Part shown: positions 7,724-16,026 of the stretch, piece after piece
Numbering within the stretch: the stretch's first letter is position 1
How the letters are laid out: each line of letters opens with the position of its first letter
Assembly: GCF_039521365.1 (NCBI RefSeq)
Contig: NZ_BAAACF010000001.1
Location: 1,674,001-1,738,000, forward strand
Length of the DNA stretch: 64,000 nucleotides
From: Clostridium_AW malenominatum
GTDB lineage: Bacteria; Bacillota; Clostridia; Clostridiales; Clostridiaceae
Reading direction: 5' to 3'
Made by a program: the position numbers and the translations under genes
The notes under the pieces: model-generated
The model's database searches: none
The model's input: the letters and a program-made list of their open reading frames with translations, nothing else
What the model was told of the DNA's origin: nothing

Positions 7724-8791
7724 TTATATAATTATTAAATTTTTAGGCGACTTTGAAAGTGTCTCAAAGCCATCTTCTGTAACTAGTACTAAATCTTCAA
7801 TTCTAACTCCAAATTCATTAGGAATATAAACTCCTGGCTCATCGGTAATAATCATCCCTGGTTTTAATACATTAGTTCCCATAGGACTTACTCTAGGGCC
7901 TTCATGAACTTCTCTACCTACTCCATGACCTAGACCATGACCAAAATAGTCGCCATATCCTTCAGCTTTTATTATATCTCTTGCAACTTTATCTACATCT
8001 GCACCAGTAACTCCAGGCTTTATGCTCTTTAAAGCTTCTTCTTGAGCTTTTAACACTGTGTTGTAAACCTGCAGCATCTTTTCTGTAGGGTCTCCCATAG
8101 CTATAGTTCTTGTCATATCAGAACAATAACCATTATAAATACATCCAAAGTCTAAGGTAACAAAATCACCCAGTTTAATAACTTTATCTGTAGGTTGACC
8201 ATGAGGTAAAGCTGATCTTTCTCCTGATGCAACAATGGATGGAAAAGAAAGTCTTTCTCCTCCATATCTTTTTAACCAATATTCTAATTCTACGGCTACC
8301 TCTTTTTCAGATTCTCCTGGCCTGATAAATTGTAATATTTTTTCGAATGCTCTATCTGCAATAGATGCAGCTTTTTTTATACATTCTATTTCATAACTAT
8401 CTTTTACTAGTCTTAAATTTTCTACCATTCCATCAAGAGGAAGCATTTCGCATTGAAAGTTTTCTTTGTAATTCATATAAGTTTTATATGTAATAATATC
8501 TTCTTCAAAAGCTAATTTTTTTATTCCTAATTCCTCAATTATTGAATTTAAAGTCTCTTCAACTTTCCCTTTATACTCTCTAACCTCAATGTCCTTAACT
8601 TCTTCTTTTGCTTGCTGAGTATATCTAGAATCTGTTAAAAAAACTGCTTTTTCTAGTCCAACTACTAAAAAACTCTCATCTCCAGTAAAGCCTGATATGT
8701 AATTTCTATTATAATCTCCTAATAATAATACTCCATCTAAATCTTTAGACTTCATTAGGTTTCTTAGTCTGCTTATTCTTTCCTTATGCAT
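7724..8791 (-). CDS. Xaa-Pro dipeptidase/aminopeptidase, M24 family (YqhT-like)
   Basis: 355 residues: an N-terminal creatinase-like domain (1-120) and a pita-bread metallopeptidase domain (about 128-350). Metal ligands are visible: VTLDFG and CSDMTRT (two Asp), GHGLGHGVG (His), TDEPGVY and VRIEDL (two Glu). Such enzymes release an N-terminal residue before proline in the cytosol using two divalent metals. It lies between aroQ and efp, 16 bases after aroQ, matching yqhS-yqhT-efp of Bacillus subtilis. The exact peptide preference is not determined. Confidence 0.94.
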   Translation of the reverse strand: MHKERISRLRNLMKSKDLDGVLLLGDYNRNYISGFTGDESFLVVGLEKAVFLTDSRYTQQAKEEVKDIEVREYKGKVEETLNSIIEELGIKKLAFEEDIITYKTYMNYKENFQCEMLPLDGMVENLRLVKDSYEIECIKKAASIADRAFEKILQFIRPGESEKEVAVELEYWLKRYGGERLSFPSIVASGERSALPHGQPTDKVIKLGDFVTLDFGCIYNGYCSDMTRTIAMGDPTEKMLQVYNTVLKAQEEALKSIKPGVTGADVDKVARDIIKAEGYGDYFGHGLGHGVGREVHEGPRVSPMGTNVLKPGMIITDEPGVYIPNEFGVRIEDLVLVTEDGFETLSKSPKNLIII

Positions 8792-8806
8792 CTTTTCACC
8801 CCTATT

Positions 8807-9262
8807 TTAAAAGCTAGAGCCTTCAATTATATAATTAATTATTGCATTAACAGACATAATATATCCAAAATATCCAAAACCTGTTATGACTCCAATACAT
8901 CCTTCTGCAGTCACACTTTTCCTTCTGTATTCCTCTCTTTTATATATATTGCTTAGATGAACTTCTACAGTAGGTATGTTAACACTTCTTATAGCATCTA
9001 AAATAGCTATACTATAGTGGGAATATGCTGCTGGATTTATTATAATTCCAGAGTATTTATACATACTTTCTCCTATAGTAGTTATTATTTCTCCCTCATT
9101 GTTGCTTTGAAAAAAATCTATACTTACTTCGTAGCCGTACTGAAAATTTTTCACCTTATTATTAATCTCTTCTAAAGTTAAACTTCCATATACATTTTTT
9201 TCTCTTACTCCAAGTAAATTCAAATTAGGCCCATTTATTATTAATATTTTTATGGGTTGCAA
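8807..9262 (-). CDS. aroQ: Type II 3-dehydroquinate dehydratase
   Basis: 151 residues from the TTG at 9262. A GAGAGGA site lies about 9 bases upstream, and the family normally starts just before KILIINGPNLNLLG, so I prefer this over the ATG at 9310, which adds 16 untypical residues. Removes water from 3-dehydroquinate in the shikimate pathway. Seen: GPNLNLLG, the active-site Tyr in NVYG, INPAAYSHYS (catalytic His) and VEVHLSNIYKREEYR. The other shikimate genes here are aroK (just upstream) and aroB-aroF-aroA at 23-27 kb; aroE and aroC are not in the window. Confidence 0.94.
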   Translation of the reverse strand: MQPIKILIINGPNLNLLGVREKNVYGSLTLEEINNKVKNFQYGYEVSIDFFQSNNEGEIITTIGESMYKYSGIIINPAAYSHYSIAILDAIRSVNIPTVEVHLSNIYKREEYRRKSVTAEGCIGVITGFGYFGYIMSVNAIINYIIEGSSF

Positions 9263-9357
9263 ATTTAACAATTCCTCTCTAATGAATTTTTTATATAAAC
9301 TGGAATACATTTGAACAATGATATTTTATCAAAAGTTCTATCTATTTGCAAATAATA

Positions 9358-9846
9358 TTATTTAATTTTATCAATAATGTTCTTTACTATACTCTCTACA
9401 GTAGTATTATTACTATCTACTATTAACCTTGCCTTATTATAAATTGGGAGTCTTTCTTTATATAATTTCTTTAGAGCTTCTTCTTTGCTTTTAGCTAGCA
9501 AAGGTCTATCAGATAAATCTTTTTTAATTAATTCTTCAATAGGTATTCTTAAAAATATAGTGAATCCTATTTTATTTAGTAATTCCATATTGTTATTATA
9601 TATAGGAAATCCCCCACCTGTAGAAATAACATATCCGTCATAGTTTATTATTTCACAAAGTACTTCTCTTTCCAGCTCTCTAAAATATTTTTCTCCCTTA
9701 TCTTTAAATATAGTTTCTATAGAATAACCTGTTTTATTTTCAATATATGTATCCGTATCCATAAGTTTAAAATTTGTAACTTCCCTAAGCTTTTCCCCTA
9801 CAGTGCTTTTTCCACTACCTGGCATACCGATAAGTATTATATTCAT
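9358..9846 (-). CDS. aroK: Shikimate kinase
   Basis: 162 residues from the ATG at 9846, which has GAGGAG 8 bases upstream; the GTG three codons earlier lies too close to that site. Phosphorylates shikimate with ATP in the cytosol. Seen: Walker A GMPGSGKST (about 6-14), shikimate-binding DTDTYIE, FRELE and STGGG, and the lid DRPLL. It follows the comG-like cluster after a 170-base spacer with no clear promoter and precedes aroQ; the pairing of comG and aroK recalls Bacillus subtilis. Confidence 0.95.
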   Translation of the reverse strand: MNIILIGMPGSGKSTVGEKLREVTNFKLMDTDTYIENKTGYSIETIFKDKGEKYFRELEREVLCEIINYDGYVISTGGGFPIYNNNMELLNKIGFTIFLRIPIEELIKKDLSDRPLLAKSKEEALKKLYKERLPIYNKARLIVDSNNTTVESIVKNIIDKIK

Positions 9847-10016
9847 AACATCCACTCCTCTGTTTCTTTAGAATAGATATTATCATAATAACATATAGAA
9901 CTATTTTAAAATATATTTCAATAACAAATAATTATTTATATATACATTACACTCCATAGATAGGAGATAAAAACTCATAGTTATACATAAAATCCCCATA
10001 AAAAAACTATAAGGAA

Positions 10017-10466
10017 TTATAAATCCGTCTCTTTTCTTATGCCAAAACATCTCTCATACTCCTTTCTATCACTCAGTATAATCTTTATATAAATAGTATT
10101 TTCCACTTCTGTTACCACAAAACCCTTTACACCTATTAGTATATTATTTATAGTAGCATAACTACTTTTACCGTATGAAATTATTATCTTATCTTTATAG
10201 AGCTTTATATAGTCACTCCTATCTCTAGTAGTTATTTCTATTTCATCACTATTAGAAGTTTTTAAAACTTTAATATTATCTCCTTCTTTTATTTTCCCTT
10301 CAATGAATAGAAATGCTTGATCTATATAAAGCTCTTCTTTATGGTTAGATATGCTATATTTATAGTTACTTAGTTGTAAAACTAAATTTTTACCTACAGT
10401 AATAAATATAATTGATACAATACCTATTGATATAATCAATTCAATTAAAGTAAACCCTTTTTTCAT
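10017..10466 (-). CDS. Pseudopilin (ComGF/GG-like position)
   Basis: 149 residues. A class III signal MKKG|FTLIELIISIGIVSI is seen at the N-terminus (cleavage after Gly4, Glu at +5 of the mature protein), followed by a hydrophobic helix and a beta-rich globular part. Such minor pseudopilins are processed by a prepilin peptidase (not in this window) and assembled by the ATPase and platform protein encoded upstream. The ATG overlaps the stop of the previous pilin gene by 4 bases. Last gene of the cluster; its exact ComG counterpart cannot be assigned. Confidence 0.85.
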   Translation of the reverse strand: MKKGFTLIELIISIGIVSIIFITVGKNLVLQLSNYKYSISNHKEELYIDQAFLFIEGKIKEGDNIKVLKTSNSDEIEITTRDRSDYIKLYKDKIIISYGKSSYATINNILIGVKGFVVTEVENTIYIKIILSDRKEYERCFGIRKETDL

Positions 10467-10909
10467 TCGTCCTTCAATTCCTTAAATAATTCGTATTTAT
10501 GAGAACTCTTTTCTGTTCTAAATTCTAATTTTATCAAAAATGAATTTACATTCTCTTCATTTTCGAAGGTCTCTAGAAAAATATATATTCCTCTCTCCCC
10601 TGATGATTCTTTACTTAATATATTTTGTAGATTATGCTGTTTTAATTGTTCTATATTCATATTCTCTTCATAAACATAAAGAGGAGAATTATTATGCATA
10701 TATATTATTTCTTCTTCACAATGATTATATTTTAAAGTGTTTATCAATGCCTCACAAAATATTATAGATTTGTTTAATCTTAAATTATAACTCTTAAGCT
10801 TTAAATATTGCATTGTTCCTAGCAAAGATGACATAAATAAAATTGAAACTATAGACATACTTATTGCAATTTCTATAGTAGAAAATGCTTTTTTATTTAA
10901 TTTGAACAT
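10463..10909 (-). CDS. Pseudopilin-like protein with atypical cleavage motif
   Basis: 148 residues. The N-terminus MFKLNKKAFSTIEIAISMS has Ala instead of the usual Gly before Phe, but keeps Glu at +5 and the hydrophobic helix, so it is probably processed by a prepilin peptidase, perhaps poorly. The rest is a small soluble domain with no motif I recognise. It overlaps its neighbours by 17 bases upstream and 4 downstream, so the pilin genes are translationally coupled. Confidence 0.8.
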   Translation of the reverse strand: MFKLNKKAFSTIEIAISMSIVSILFMSSLLGTMQYLKLKSYNLRLNKSIIFCEALINTLKYNHCEEEIIYMHNNSPLYVYEENMNIEQLKQHNLQNILSKESSGERGIYIFLETFENEENVNSFLIKLEFRTEKSSHKYELFKELKDE

Positions 10910-11336
10910 ATCCTGTACCTACCGAAACCGTTATAGTTTGTTCATTATTGTTTCTATCTTTGTATTTCATTGTACACCCATCACTACTTTGCCCTAATTT
11001 ATTTACATTCAACACACTGTTTGTAGCATTAATAAATGTAATTTTAAAACCTGAAGGTAATTTATATTTCTTTACATTTCTTCCACCTATAATTAACATC
11101 ATTGAATTTTCACCCTTGGAAAAATACACCTTACCAAGGGCGTCATTTTCTCTACAATATCTCTTACTAAAGTTAATAAACTCTAATACTGAATTATTAC
11201 ACTTCAATATATCTACCTTATTTAATAAGTTATGAAAACCTCTGTAAGTAAACTTATACATGGCCATCATAGACATAATTATAGCTATAGATAGGGTCAG
11301 TTCAATTAAAGTAAATCCTTTTTTAATTCTTTTCAA
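10893..11336 (-). CDS. Pseudopilin (ComGD-like)
   Basis: 147 residues starting at a TTG (11336) inside the end of the previous gene. Class III signal KKG|FTLIELTLSIAI with Glu at +5, then a transmembrane helix, then a mainly beta domain ending in QTITVSVGTGYVQIK, similar to GspH/ComGD-type minor pilins. Member of the six-gene cluster. The ribosome binding site is weak (GAAAGAT), which suggests coupling to the upstream pilin gene through the 14-base overlap. Confidence 0.84.
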   Translation of the reverse strand: MKRIKKGFTLIELTLSIAIIMSMMAMYKFTYRGFHNLLNKVDILKCNNSVLEFINFSKRYCRENDALGKVYFSKGENSMMLIIGGRNVKKYKLPSGFKITFINATNSVLNVNKLGQSSDGCTMKYKDRNNNEQTITVSVGTGYVQIK

Positions 11337-11712
11337 AGCTATATCTTTCAGGGTTTATGCTTAAATTATAAATTTTGCTATCTAAACTTAACGTTACTTT
11401 TACAGTTTCATCTTCAGGTTGTTCTATTTTTATTCCATCTCCTATTTCTCCATCTTCGGTTATCGATAAAATATCTACAAGCTCCTTTATACTTTCTTCC
11501 AATTTGTCTTTACGAAATTTTCCTCCTGATTCTACATAACTCATCATGGCTGCTGTGTAAATTTGCTTTCCTACATTCTCTGCTTTAATAAAATTTGCTT
11601 TATCCCTATATCCTGAAAATTTCGGTATAATCATGCTCATAAAAACAAATATAATAGACATAACCACTAAAAGCTCAACTAATGTAAATCCTTTTTTCTT
11701 TCTTTTAATCAA
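11323..11712 (-). CDS. comGC: Major pseudopilin (ComGC-like)
   Basis: 129 residues from the TTG at 11712: GGAGG lies 8 bases upstream of this TTG but only 2 from the ATG at 11718. Class III signal KKKG|FTLVELLVVMSIIFVF, the best of the four pilins, followed by the alpha-helical spine (YRDKANFIKAENVGKQIYTA) and a compact C-terminal domain, as in ComGC/GspG/PilA. Expected to be the main subunit of the pseudopilus or pilus. It is the first pilin gene after the platform protein gene, the usual comGC position. Confidence 0.86.
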   Translation of the reverse strand: MIKRKKKGFTLVELLVVMSIIFVFMSMIIPKFSGYRDKANFIKAENVGKQIYTAAMMSYVESGGKFRKDKLEESIKELVDILSITEDGEIGDGIKIEQPEDETVKVTLSLDSKIYNLSINPERYSFEKN

Positions 11713-11730
11713 TGTCATAACCTCCGCAAA

Positions 11731-12789
11731 TTAAATTCCAATTAATGAATCCATCAACTTTATAATTGGAATAAAAAACGCAATAACTAACACCCCTACT
11801 AGAATAGACATAACGCCAATAAGTATTGGCTCTATGTATTTTGTAGACTTTGATAAAGAGTGAATTAATTCCTCCTCCTGAACTAAGGATAAGTTAGTTA
11901 ACACTTGAGGAAGTTCCCCTTTTTCTTCACCTGACGCTATTAAAGTTAAATATTTTTTATTTATTATTTCATTTCCTAATAGTGAATAACTAAAGCTTTC
12001 ACCTTTTAATACAGCATCTCCAGCCTTGTTAAAAGTTTCTATTATAAAAAGACTATTTAGAGTATTACAAGCCTTATTTATTGCTTCTACTATATTAATA
12101 CCTGAGTCCAACATAAACCCTAATGATGAAAACATTCTAGAGATTTGAAGTTTTTTATAACTGTTCCCTATGTAGGGAATTTTAAATATGAATTTATGCA
12201 ATAACTTGTTTCCATTTTTGAATAGCTTTTTCCATAAATATAGAGATGTGATTATGAATAATATAACTACATGAAAATTTTTATATATCCATGTAAAAAA
12301 TACAAAACATACTATAGTGAGTTTTGGTGCTTCTACTTTAAATTCCTCTAATATCTTTAAATACTCCGGCAAAATATTAATAACTAAAAAACCTATAGTT
12401 AAGTTAGTTATCAAAAAAGTTATTAAAGGATACACTAAAGCTTTATTTATTTCTTTTCTTAAAGAATATTGCCTTTTATAATATTTACCTAGCTTTTCTA
12501 AAGCTTCTGCTAGTTTTCCAGATTCTTCTCCTACCTTTACCATTTGAACAAAAAACTCTGGATAAATATAACTAAAATCCTTTAGAGAAAAATACATTCC
12601 TTCACCAGAGTATAATTTATCTTTAACGATTAAAAGACTTTCCTTCACATTTTTATTAAAATAATCCTTAACTAAATCTATTGCTACAGGTAAATTAAGG
12701 CCTGAATTAAGTAGAGAAGATACTTCTTCACATAAAACATATAAGTCTTTTTCCTTTATGGCTTTTCTTGATTTTAACTTATCTACTAT
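11731..12789 (-). CDS. comGB: Type II secretion/competence platform protein GspF/ComGB-like, ATA start
   Basis: 352 residues if translation starts at the ATA at 12789, 7 bases after a perfect AGGAGG. The frame has no ATG, GTG or TTG between the preceding in-frame stop (inside the ATPase gene) and a GTG at 12648, but the 47 codons before that GTG encode clear family sequence, including KEKDLYVLCEEVSSLLNSG, the start of the first GspF domain. Two GspF cytoplasmic domains (about 15-130 and 215-330), with three hydrophobic segments, anchor the pilin assembly ATPase to the membrane. 11 bases separate the ATPase stop from the ATA. A sequencing error changing ATG to ATA is the alternative. Confidence 0.88.
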   Translation of the reverse strand: MVDKLKSRKAIKEKDLYVLCEEVSSLLNSGLNLPVAIDLVKDYFNKNVKESLLIVKDKLYSGEGMYFSLKDFSYIYPEFFVQMVKVGEESGKLAEALEKLGKYYKRQYSLRKEINKALVYPLITFLITNLTIGFLVINILPEYLKILEEFKVEAPKLTIVCFVFFTWIYKNFHVVILFIITSLYLWKKLFKNGNKLLHKFIFKIPYIGNSYKKLQISRMFSSLGFMLDSGINIVEAINKACNTLNSLFIIETFNKAGDAVLKGESFSYSLLGNEIINKKYLTLIASGEEKGELPQVLTNLSLVQEEELIHSLSKSTKYIEPILIGVMSILVGVLVIAFFIPIIKLMDSLIGI

Positions 12790-12800
12790 GGCTAAACCTC

Positions 12801-13916
12801 CTATAATGCTTTTAGTTCTTCTAAGGATGTAATTCCTTCTCTAAATAGCTCTAACCCCCTGCTCTTTAAAGATTTCATTCCTGTTCTAATGCTGTGGTTT
12901 TTAAGAAGCCTAGTTGAAAAATTGTTATTTATGATTTCTTTATGAATATCGTCTATTTCCATTATTTCATATACAAGAGTTCTACCTAAATATCCTACAT
13001 GGTGGCAGGAAGTACACCCCCTACTTTTATAAGCTATAAAATCCATTTTTATATTTTCATCCTCGACCTTACAGTGGGGGCAAAGCTTTTTTATAAGTCT
13101 TTGTGCGATAACAGCTCTAACAGCATTCCCTACCATATATTTAGGTATTCCCATATCAATTAACCTTAATATGGTTGAAGGTGCATCCTCAGTGTGTATA
13201 GTAGACATTACTAAATGACCTGTTATAGCTGCTCTTGCAGATATTTCTGCCGTTTCTTTATCTCTTATTTCTCCAAGCATTATTACATCTGGGTCCTGTC
13301 TAATTACACTTTTTAATGTTTCTGAAAAAGTAAGTCCTATTTTAGGATTAACATTTATTTGATTTACTCCATCTACTGAATACTCTACAGGGTCTTCTAG
13401 GGTTATTATGTTGTTATTTTTATTAAGAATTTCATTAATCATTGCATAAAGTGTAGTAGTCTTTCCACTACCTGTTGGTCCACTTATCAATATCATTCCG
13501 CCAGATGCCTTTAAAAGTTTTTTTATTCTTTTTGATACCTCTTTGTCAAAACCTATTTGATTTAATTCTGAAATTTTCAATTCATTATAGAGTATTCTAA
13601 TTGAAACCTTTTCTCCCTTAATTGTAGGAATGATAGATACTCTTATATCATGTATTTCTTCTTTAAATTTAAACTGAAATTTCCCCTCCTGAGGAATTCT
13701 TCTTTCTGTAGTATCCATGCCTGACATGACCTTTAATCTTCCTACCACTCTTGAATAACCCTCTAAAGGTAACTGATGTATTCCATATATAATACCATCA
13801 ATTCTGTACTTTATATTAACTTTAGAACTATATGGATCCATATGTATATCACTACAACCCATTTTCATAGCTTCCCTTATTATATTGTCAATAAAAGCTA
13901 TAGATGAAGCTACCAT
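12801..13916 (-). CDS. comGA: Pilus/competence assembly ATPase GspE/ComGA-like
   Basis: 371 residues, the short ComGA-type length, without the N-terminal domains of PilB/GspE. Hexameric ATPase that powers pseudopilus assembly on the cytoplasmic face. Seen: N-terminal DIHMDPYSSKVNIKYRIDG, Walker A GPTGSGKTTT (about 148-157), the Asp/Walker B box DPDVIMLGEIRD, His-box GHLVMSTIHTEDA, and a four-Cys zinc site LCPHC...CTSCH (about 286-317). First gene of the cluster. An AGGTGG site precedes the ATG, and a TATAAT lies at 13948-13953. No retraction ATPase is visible, which favours a comG-type pseudopilus over a twitching pilus. Confidence 0.92.
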   Translation of the reverse strand: MVASSIAFIDNIIREAMKMGCSDIHMDPYSSKVNIKYRIDGIIYGIHQLPLEGYSRVVGRLKVMSGMDTTERRIPQEGKFQFKFKEEIHDIRVSIIPTIKGEKVSIRILYNELKISELNQIGFDKEVSKRIKKLLKASGGMILISGPTGSGKTTTLYAMINEILNKNNNIITLEDPVEYSVDGVNQINVNPKIGLTFSETLKSVIRQDPDVIMLGEIRDKETAEISARAAITGHLVMSTIHTEDAPSTILRLIDMGIPKYMVGNAVRAVIAQRLIKKLCPHCKVEDENIKMDFIAYKSRGCTSCHHVGYLGRTLVYEIMEIDDIHKEIINNNFSTRLLKNHSIRTGMKSLKSRGLELFREGITSLEELKAL

Positions 13917-13947
13917 AGTATTGCCACCTACCTCCGTTTTTATTTAC

Positions 13948-13953
13948 ATTATA
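13948..13953 (-). promoter_or_regulatory. Possible -10 element of the comG-like cluster
   Basis: A perfect TATAAT on the minus strand, about 32 bases before the ATPase start. The region 17 bases upstream (TGTTTA) is a poor -35, so the promoter may be weak or activator-dependent. Confidence 0.4.
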
Positions 13954-13980
13954 GCCATTTATTTTATAATTAAACATTTT

Positions 13981-14021
13981 TATCACAAAAGGCCGCACCA
14001 ATATAATATCGGCACGACCTT
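13981..14021 (-). terminator. Intrinsic terminator after the dapF-lipoprotein unit
   Basis: On the minus-strand RNA an 11-bp stem AAGGUCGUGCC/GGUGCGGCCUU, complete when G-U pairs are allowed, is followed by UUGUGAUAAAAAU. The G-U pairs work only on this strand, which fixes the direction. It separates dapF-lipoprotein from the comG-like cluster. Confidence 0.75.
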
Positions 14022-14025
14022 CTAT

Positions 14026-15099
14026 TTAATTAGTTCCTATTATTTTGTATTTTGATGAATTTATAGATATAAGTGTGTTTGAATTTTCTTTAGGCACATA
14101 TTTAAATACATCGTTGTTTACACCCTGTATTTCAGTATATCCACAATAATAAACCGCTCCTTCATTATCTATCTTTAATCCACCGTAGGGATCTACCTCT
14201 AAAGGAAAATCAAAAGTTATTCTTTCTAGCTTATTTTTCCCTATATCCAATGAGTATAGTTCTGGCACTTCATTATTCTTTCCAAGCCCTATAAAATACA
14301 TTATATTATTTAAAGAATCGTAACTACCGTCGTATATCTCCTCTATAGCATCGCTAATTTCTATAGATTTATCATTTTCTTTATCATAAAAATAAAGCAT
14401 GTTATTGTTTTCATCTCTAGATAAAATTATTAAATTATCTCCACAAGGAAGAAAATAAGTATAGTATCCCTTTATGGAATTTACATATAGTTCTTCTTCG
14501 CTGTTTTTAACATTATATTTAAATATACCTGCAGTTTTATCTTCTTCATGAGCACCGTAGTAAAGTATTTCTTCCTCATTAATCCATTGATACAAGTTTC
14601 CAGATACCAGAACTTTACTATTCAATTGAATTTTTTCACTTTTATTCACGTTATATAAGGATAGTCCTTCTGCACTATCTAAAGATTGAGTAGAATAGCT
14701 TCTATAGGACAACAGTGAACCTTTAGGCGAAAGTCTTAAATCTTTTGCATAATAAAACCCTTTTACATCAGACACTTTATCATCTTTTAAAATATTTATA
14801 CTATTCCTCTTTATTTCATTGGCATCGTGGACTAATAGTGAATATATTGAGACCTCTTTCTTATATACTATTTCAGATACATATTCTAAGTTATCAATTT
14901 TTTTAATAGAATTATTATTCAACTTAAAAATATTAGTTTTAATATCTTTATTTTCTAAAATCATAACATCATTAAACTCTAGGTTACTTAAATGTATATT
15001 TTTCTCTGGAGAATTTTCTTGTGTTTTGCTGCAGGCTGATAGGGTCATTGTTAGTATTATTGCCATAATAAAGGAGCTAAGTTTGAATACTAATTCCAT
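14026..15099 (-). CDS. Lipoprotein with TolB-like beta-propeller repeats
   Basis: 357 residues. Signal peptide with lipobox LSAC (Cys23), so the mature protein is probably anchored on the outside of the membrane. The remainder shows repeating beta-propeller-like units, such as LRLSPKGSLLSYRS (about 127-140), WINEEEILYYG, FLPCGDNLIILSRDENN and IMYFIGLGKNNEVPELYSLD, spaced by about 45 residues. No catalytic motif is recognised. Its ATG directly follows the dapF stop codon with no spacing (TAAATG), so it is co-translated with dapF. Function unknown; a sensor or scaffold for envelope material would fit a propeller lipoprotein but is inference. Confidence 0.82.
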   Translation of the reverse strand: MELVFKLSSFIMAIILTMTLSACSKTQENSPEKNIHLSNLEFNDVMILENKDIKTNIFKLNNNSIKKIDNLEYVSEIVYKKEVSIYSLLVHDANEIKRNSINILKDDKVSDVKGFYYAKDLRLSPKGSLLSYRSYSTQSLDSAEGLSLYNVNKSEKIQLNSKVLVSGNLYQWINEEEILYYGAHEEDKTAGIFKYNVKNSEEELYVNSIKGYYTYFLPCGDNLIILSRDENNNMLYFYDKENDKSIEISDAIEEIYDGSYDSLNNIMYFIGLGKNNEVPELYSLDIGKNKLERITFDFPLEVDPYGGLKIDNEGAVYYCGYTEIQGVNNDVFKYVPKENSNTLISINSSKYKIIGTN

Positions 15100-15894
15100 T
15101 TAAGTATCTATTTCTCCTTTAAATACGATTTCAGCAGGTCCAGTCATCATTATACCTTCAGGCGTAATATTAATTTTAAGACTACCTCCAGGTAAATAAA
15201 CTTGAACTTCTTTATCAACTAACCCCATTTTGTTTGCAGCAATTACACTGGCACAGCTTCCCGTACCACAGGCTAGAGTAGATCCCGCTCCTCTTTCCCA
15301 CGTCTTCACCTTTATTTCATTTTTATTTATAACTTCACAAAAATTTACGTTTGTTCTATTAGGAAATATTGAATGCTTTTCAATTGCTCTACCTTCACAT
15401 ACATCATAATCATCTGATATGCCAAATATTACAGCATGGGGTACCCCCATATGAAAAGCCGTAATAGTATACTTTTTGCCTTCTACTACTAATTCCCTAT
15501 TAATTATTTCAGAATGAAAAGAAGGTTTTCCCATATTTATAGTAATATCAGCTATAGTCTTTTCTTCAATTTTCAACACAGCCTCTTTTACTCCATCTCC
15601 TGTTTCTATTGCAATGGGATTTTTAAGACATATACCTTCACTGTAAACATATTTAGCAAAACACCTTATTCCATTGCCGCACATGGAGGCATAGGAGCCA
15701 TCCGCATTAAATATATCCATCTTTATATCTGCCATATTACTATTTCTTAAAAGTATTAATCCATCTCCACCAATTCCAAAATTTCTATTACATAATCTTT
15801 TAGACAAATCTTTTTCTTTGCCTAATAAGCCATTATCAAAATCTTCTATGACAATAAAATCATTACCATTTCCATGCATCTTAGTAAATTTCAT
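15100..15894 (-). CDS. dapF: Diaminopimelate epimerase
   Basis: 264 residues. Interconverts LL- and meso-diaminopimelate, feeding lysine and the meso-DAP used by MurE (encoded at 36-37.6 kb). Seen: MHGNGNDFIVIE at the N-terminus and both catalytic cysteines, in MCGNGIRCFAKY and in LACGTGSCASV, each in its normal half of the two-domain fold. A GGAGGG site lies 8 bases before the ATG; a sigma-A-type promoter is at 15924-15952. Divergent from rqcH. Confidence 0.96.
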   Translation of the reverse strand: MKFTKMHGNGNDFIVIEDFDNGLLGKEKDLSKRLCNRNFGIGGDGLILLRNSNMADIKMDIFNADGSYASMCGNGIRCFAKYVYSEGICLKNPIAIETGDGVKEAVLKIEEKTIADITINMGKPSFHSEIINRELVVEGKKYTITAFHMGVPHAVIFGISDDYDVCEGRAIEKHSIFPNRTNVNFCEVINKNEIKVKTWERGAGSTLACGTGSCASVIAANKMGLVDKEVQVYLPGGSLKINITPEGIMMTGPAEIVFKGEIDT

Positions 15895-15923
15895 ATTTTC
15901 TTCCCTCCTAAAACCCCAGAAAT

Positions 15924-15952
15924 AGTTTACTATTTAAAAGCAATAATATCAA
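15924..15952 (-). promoter_or_regulatory. Promoter for dapF
   Basis: Minus strand: TTGATA (15947-15952), 17-bp spacer, TAAACT (15924-15929), about 30 bases before the dapF start. Lies in the intergenic region shared with rqcH. Confidence 0.55.
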
Positions 15953-16026
15953 TAAATAAATACAACTTTATTTTAATTTTTTATAGTGTTATACTATTCA
16001 TTATTATACTTGAAAGGATGATAACT

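Noticed and set aside
9263..9310. ATG start of aroQ at 9310
   Set aside because: Adds 16 residues not typical of the family and places the good GAGAGGA site inside the gene; TTG at 9262 preferred, though not proven.
10017..13916. Type IV twitching pilus operon
   Set aside because: No pilT, pilM, pilN, pilO or pilQ; short ComGA-type ATPase and multiple small pseudopilins fit a comG-like cluster better.
15874..16026. Upstream extension of rqcH by 51 codons
   Set aside because: It overlaps dapF antisense, has no ribosome binding site and reads as hydrophobic filler; homologues start at the TTG at 16027.
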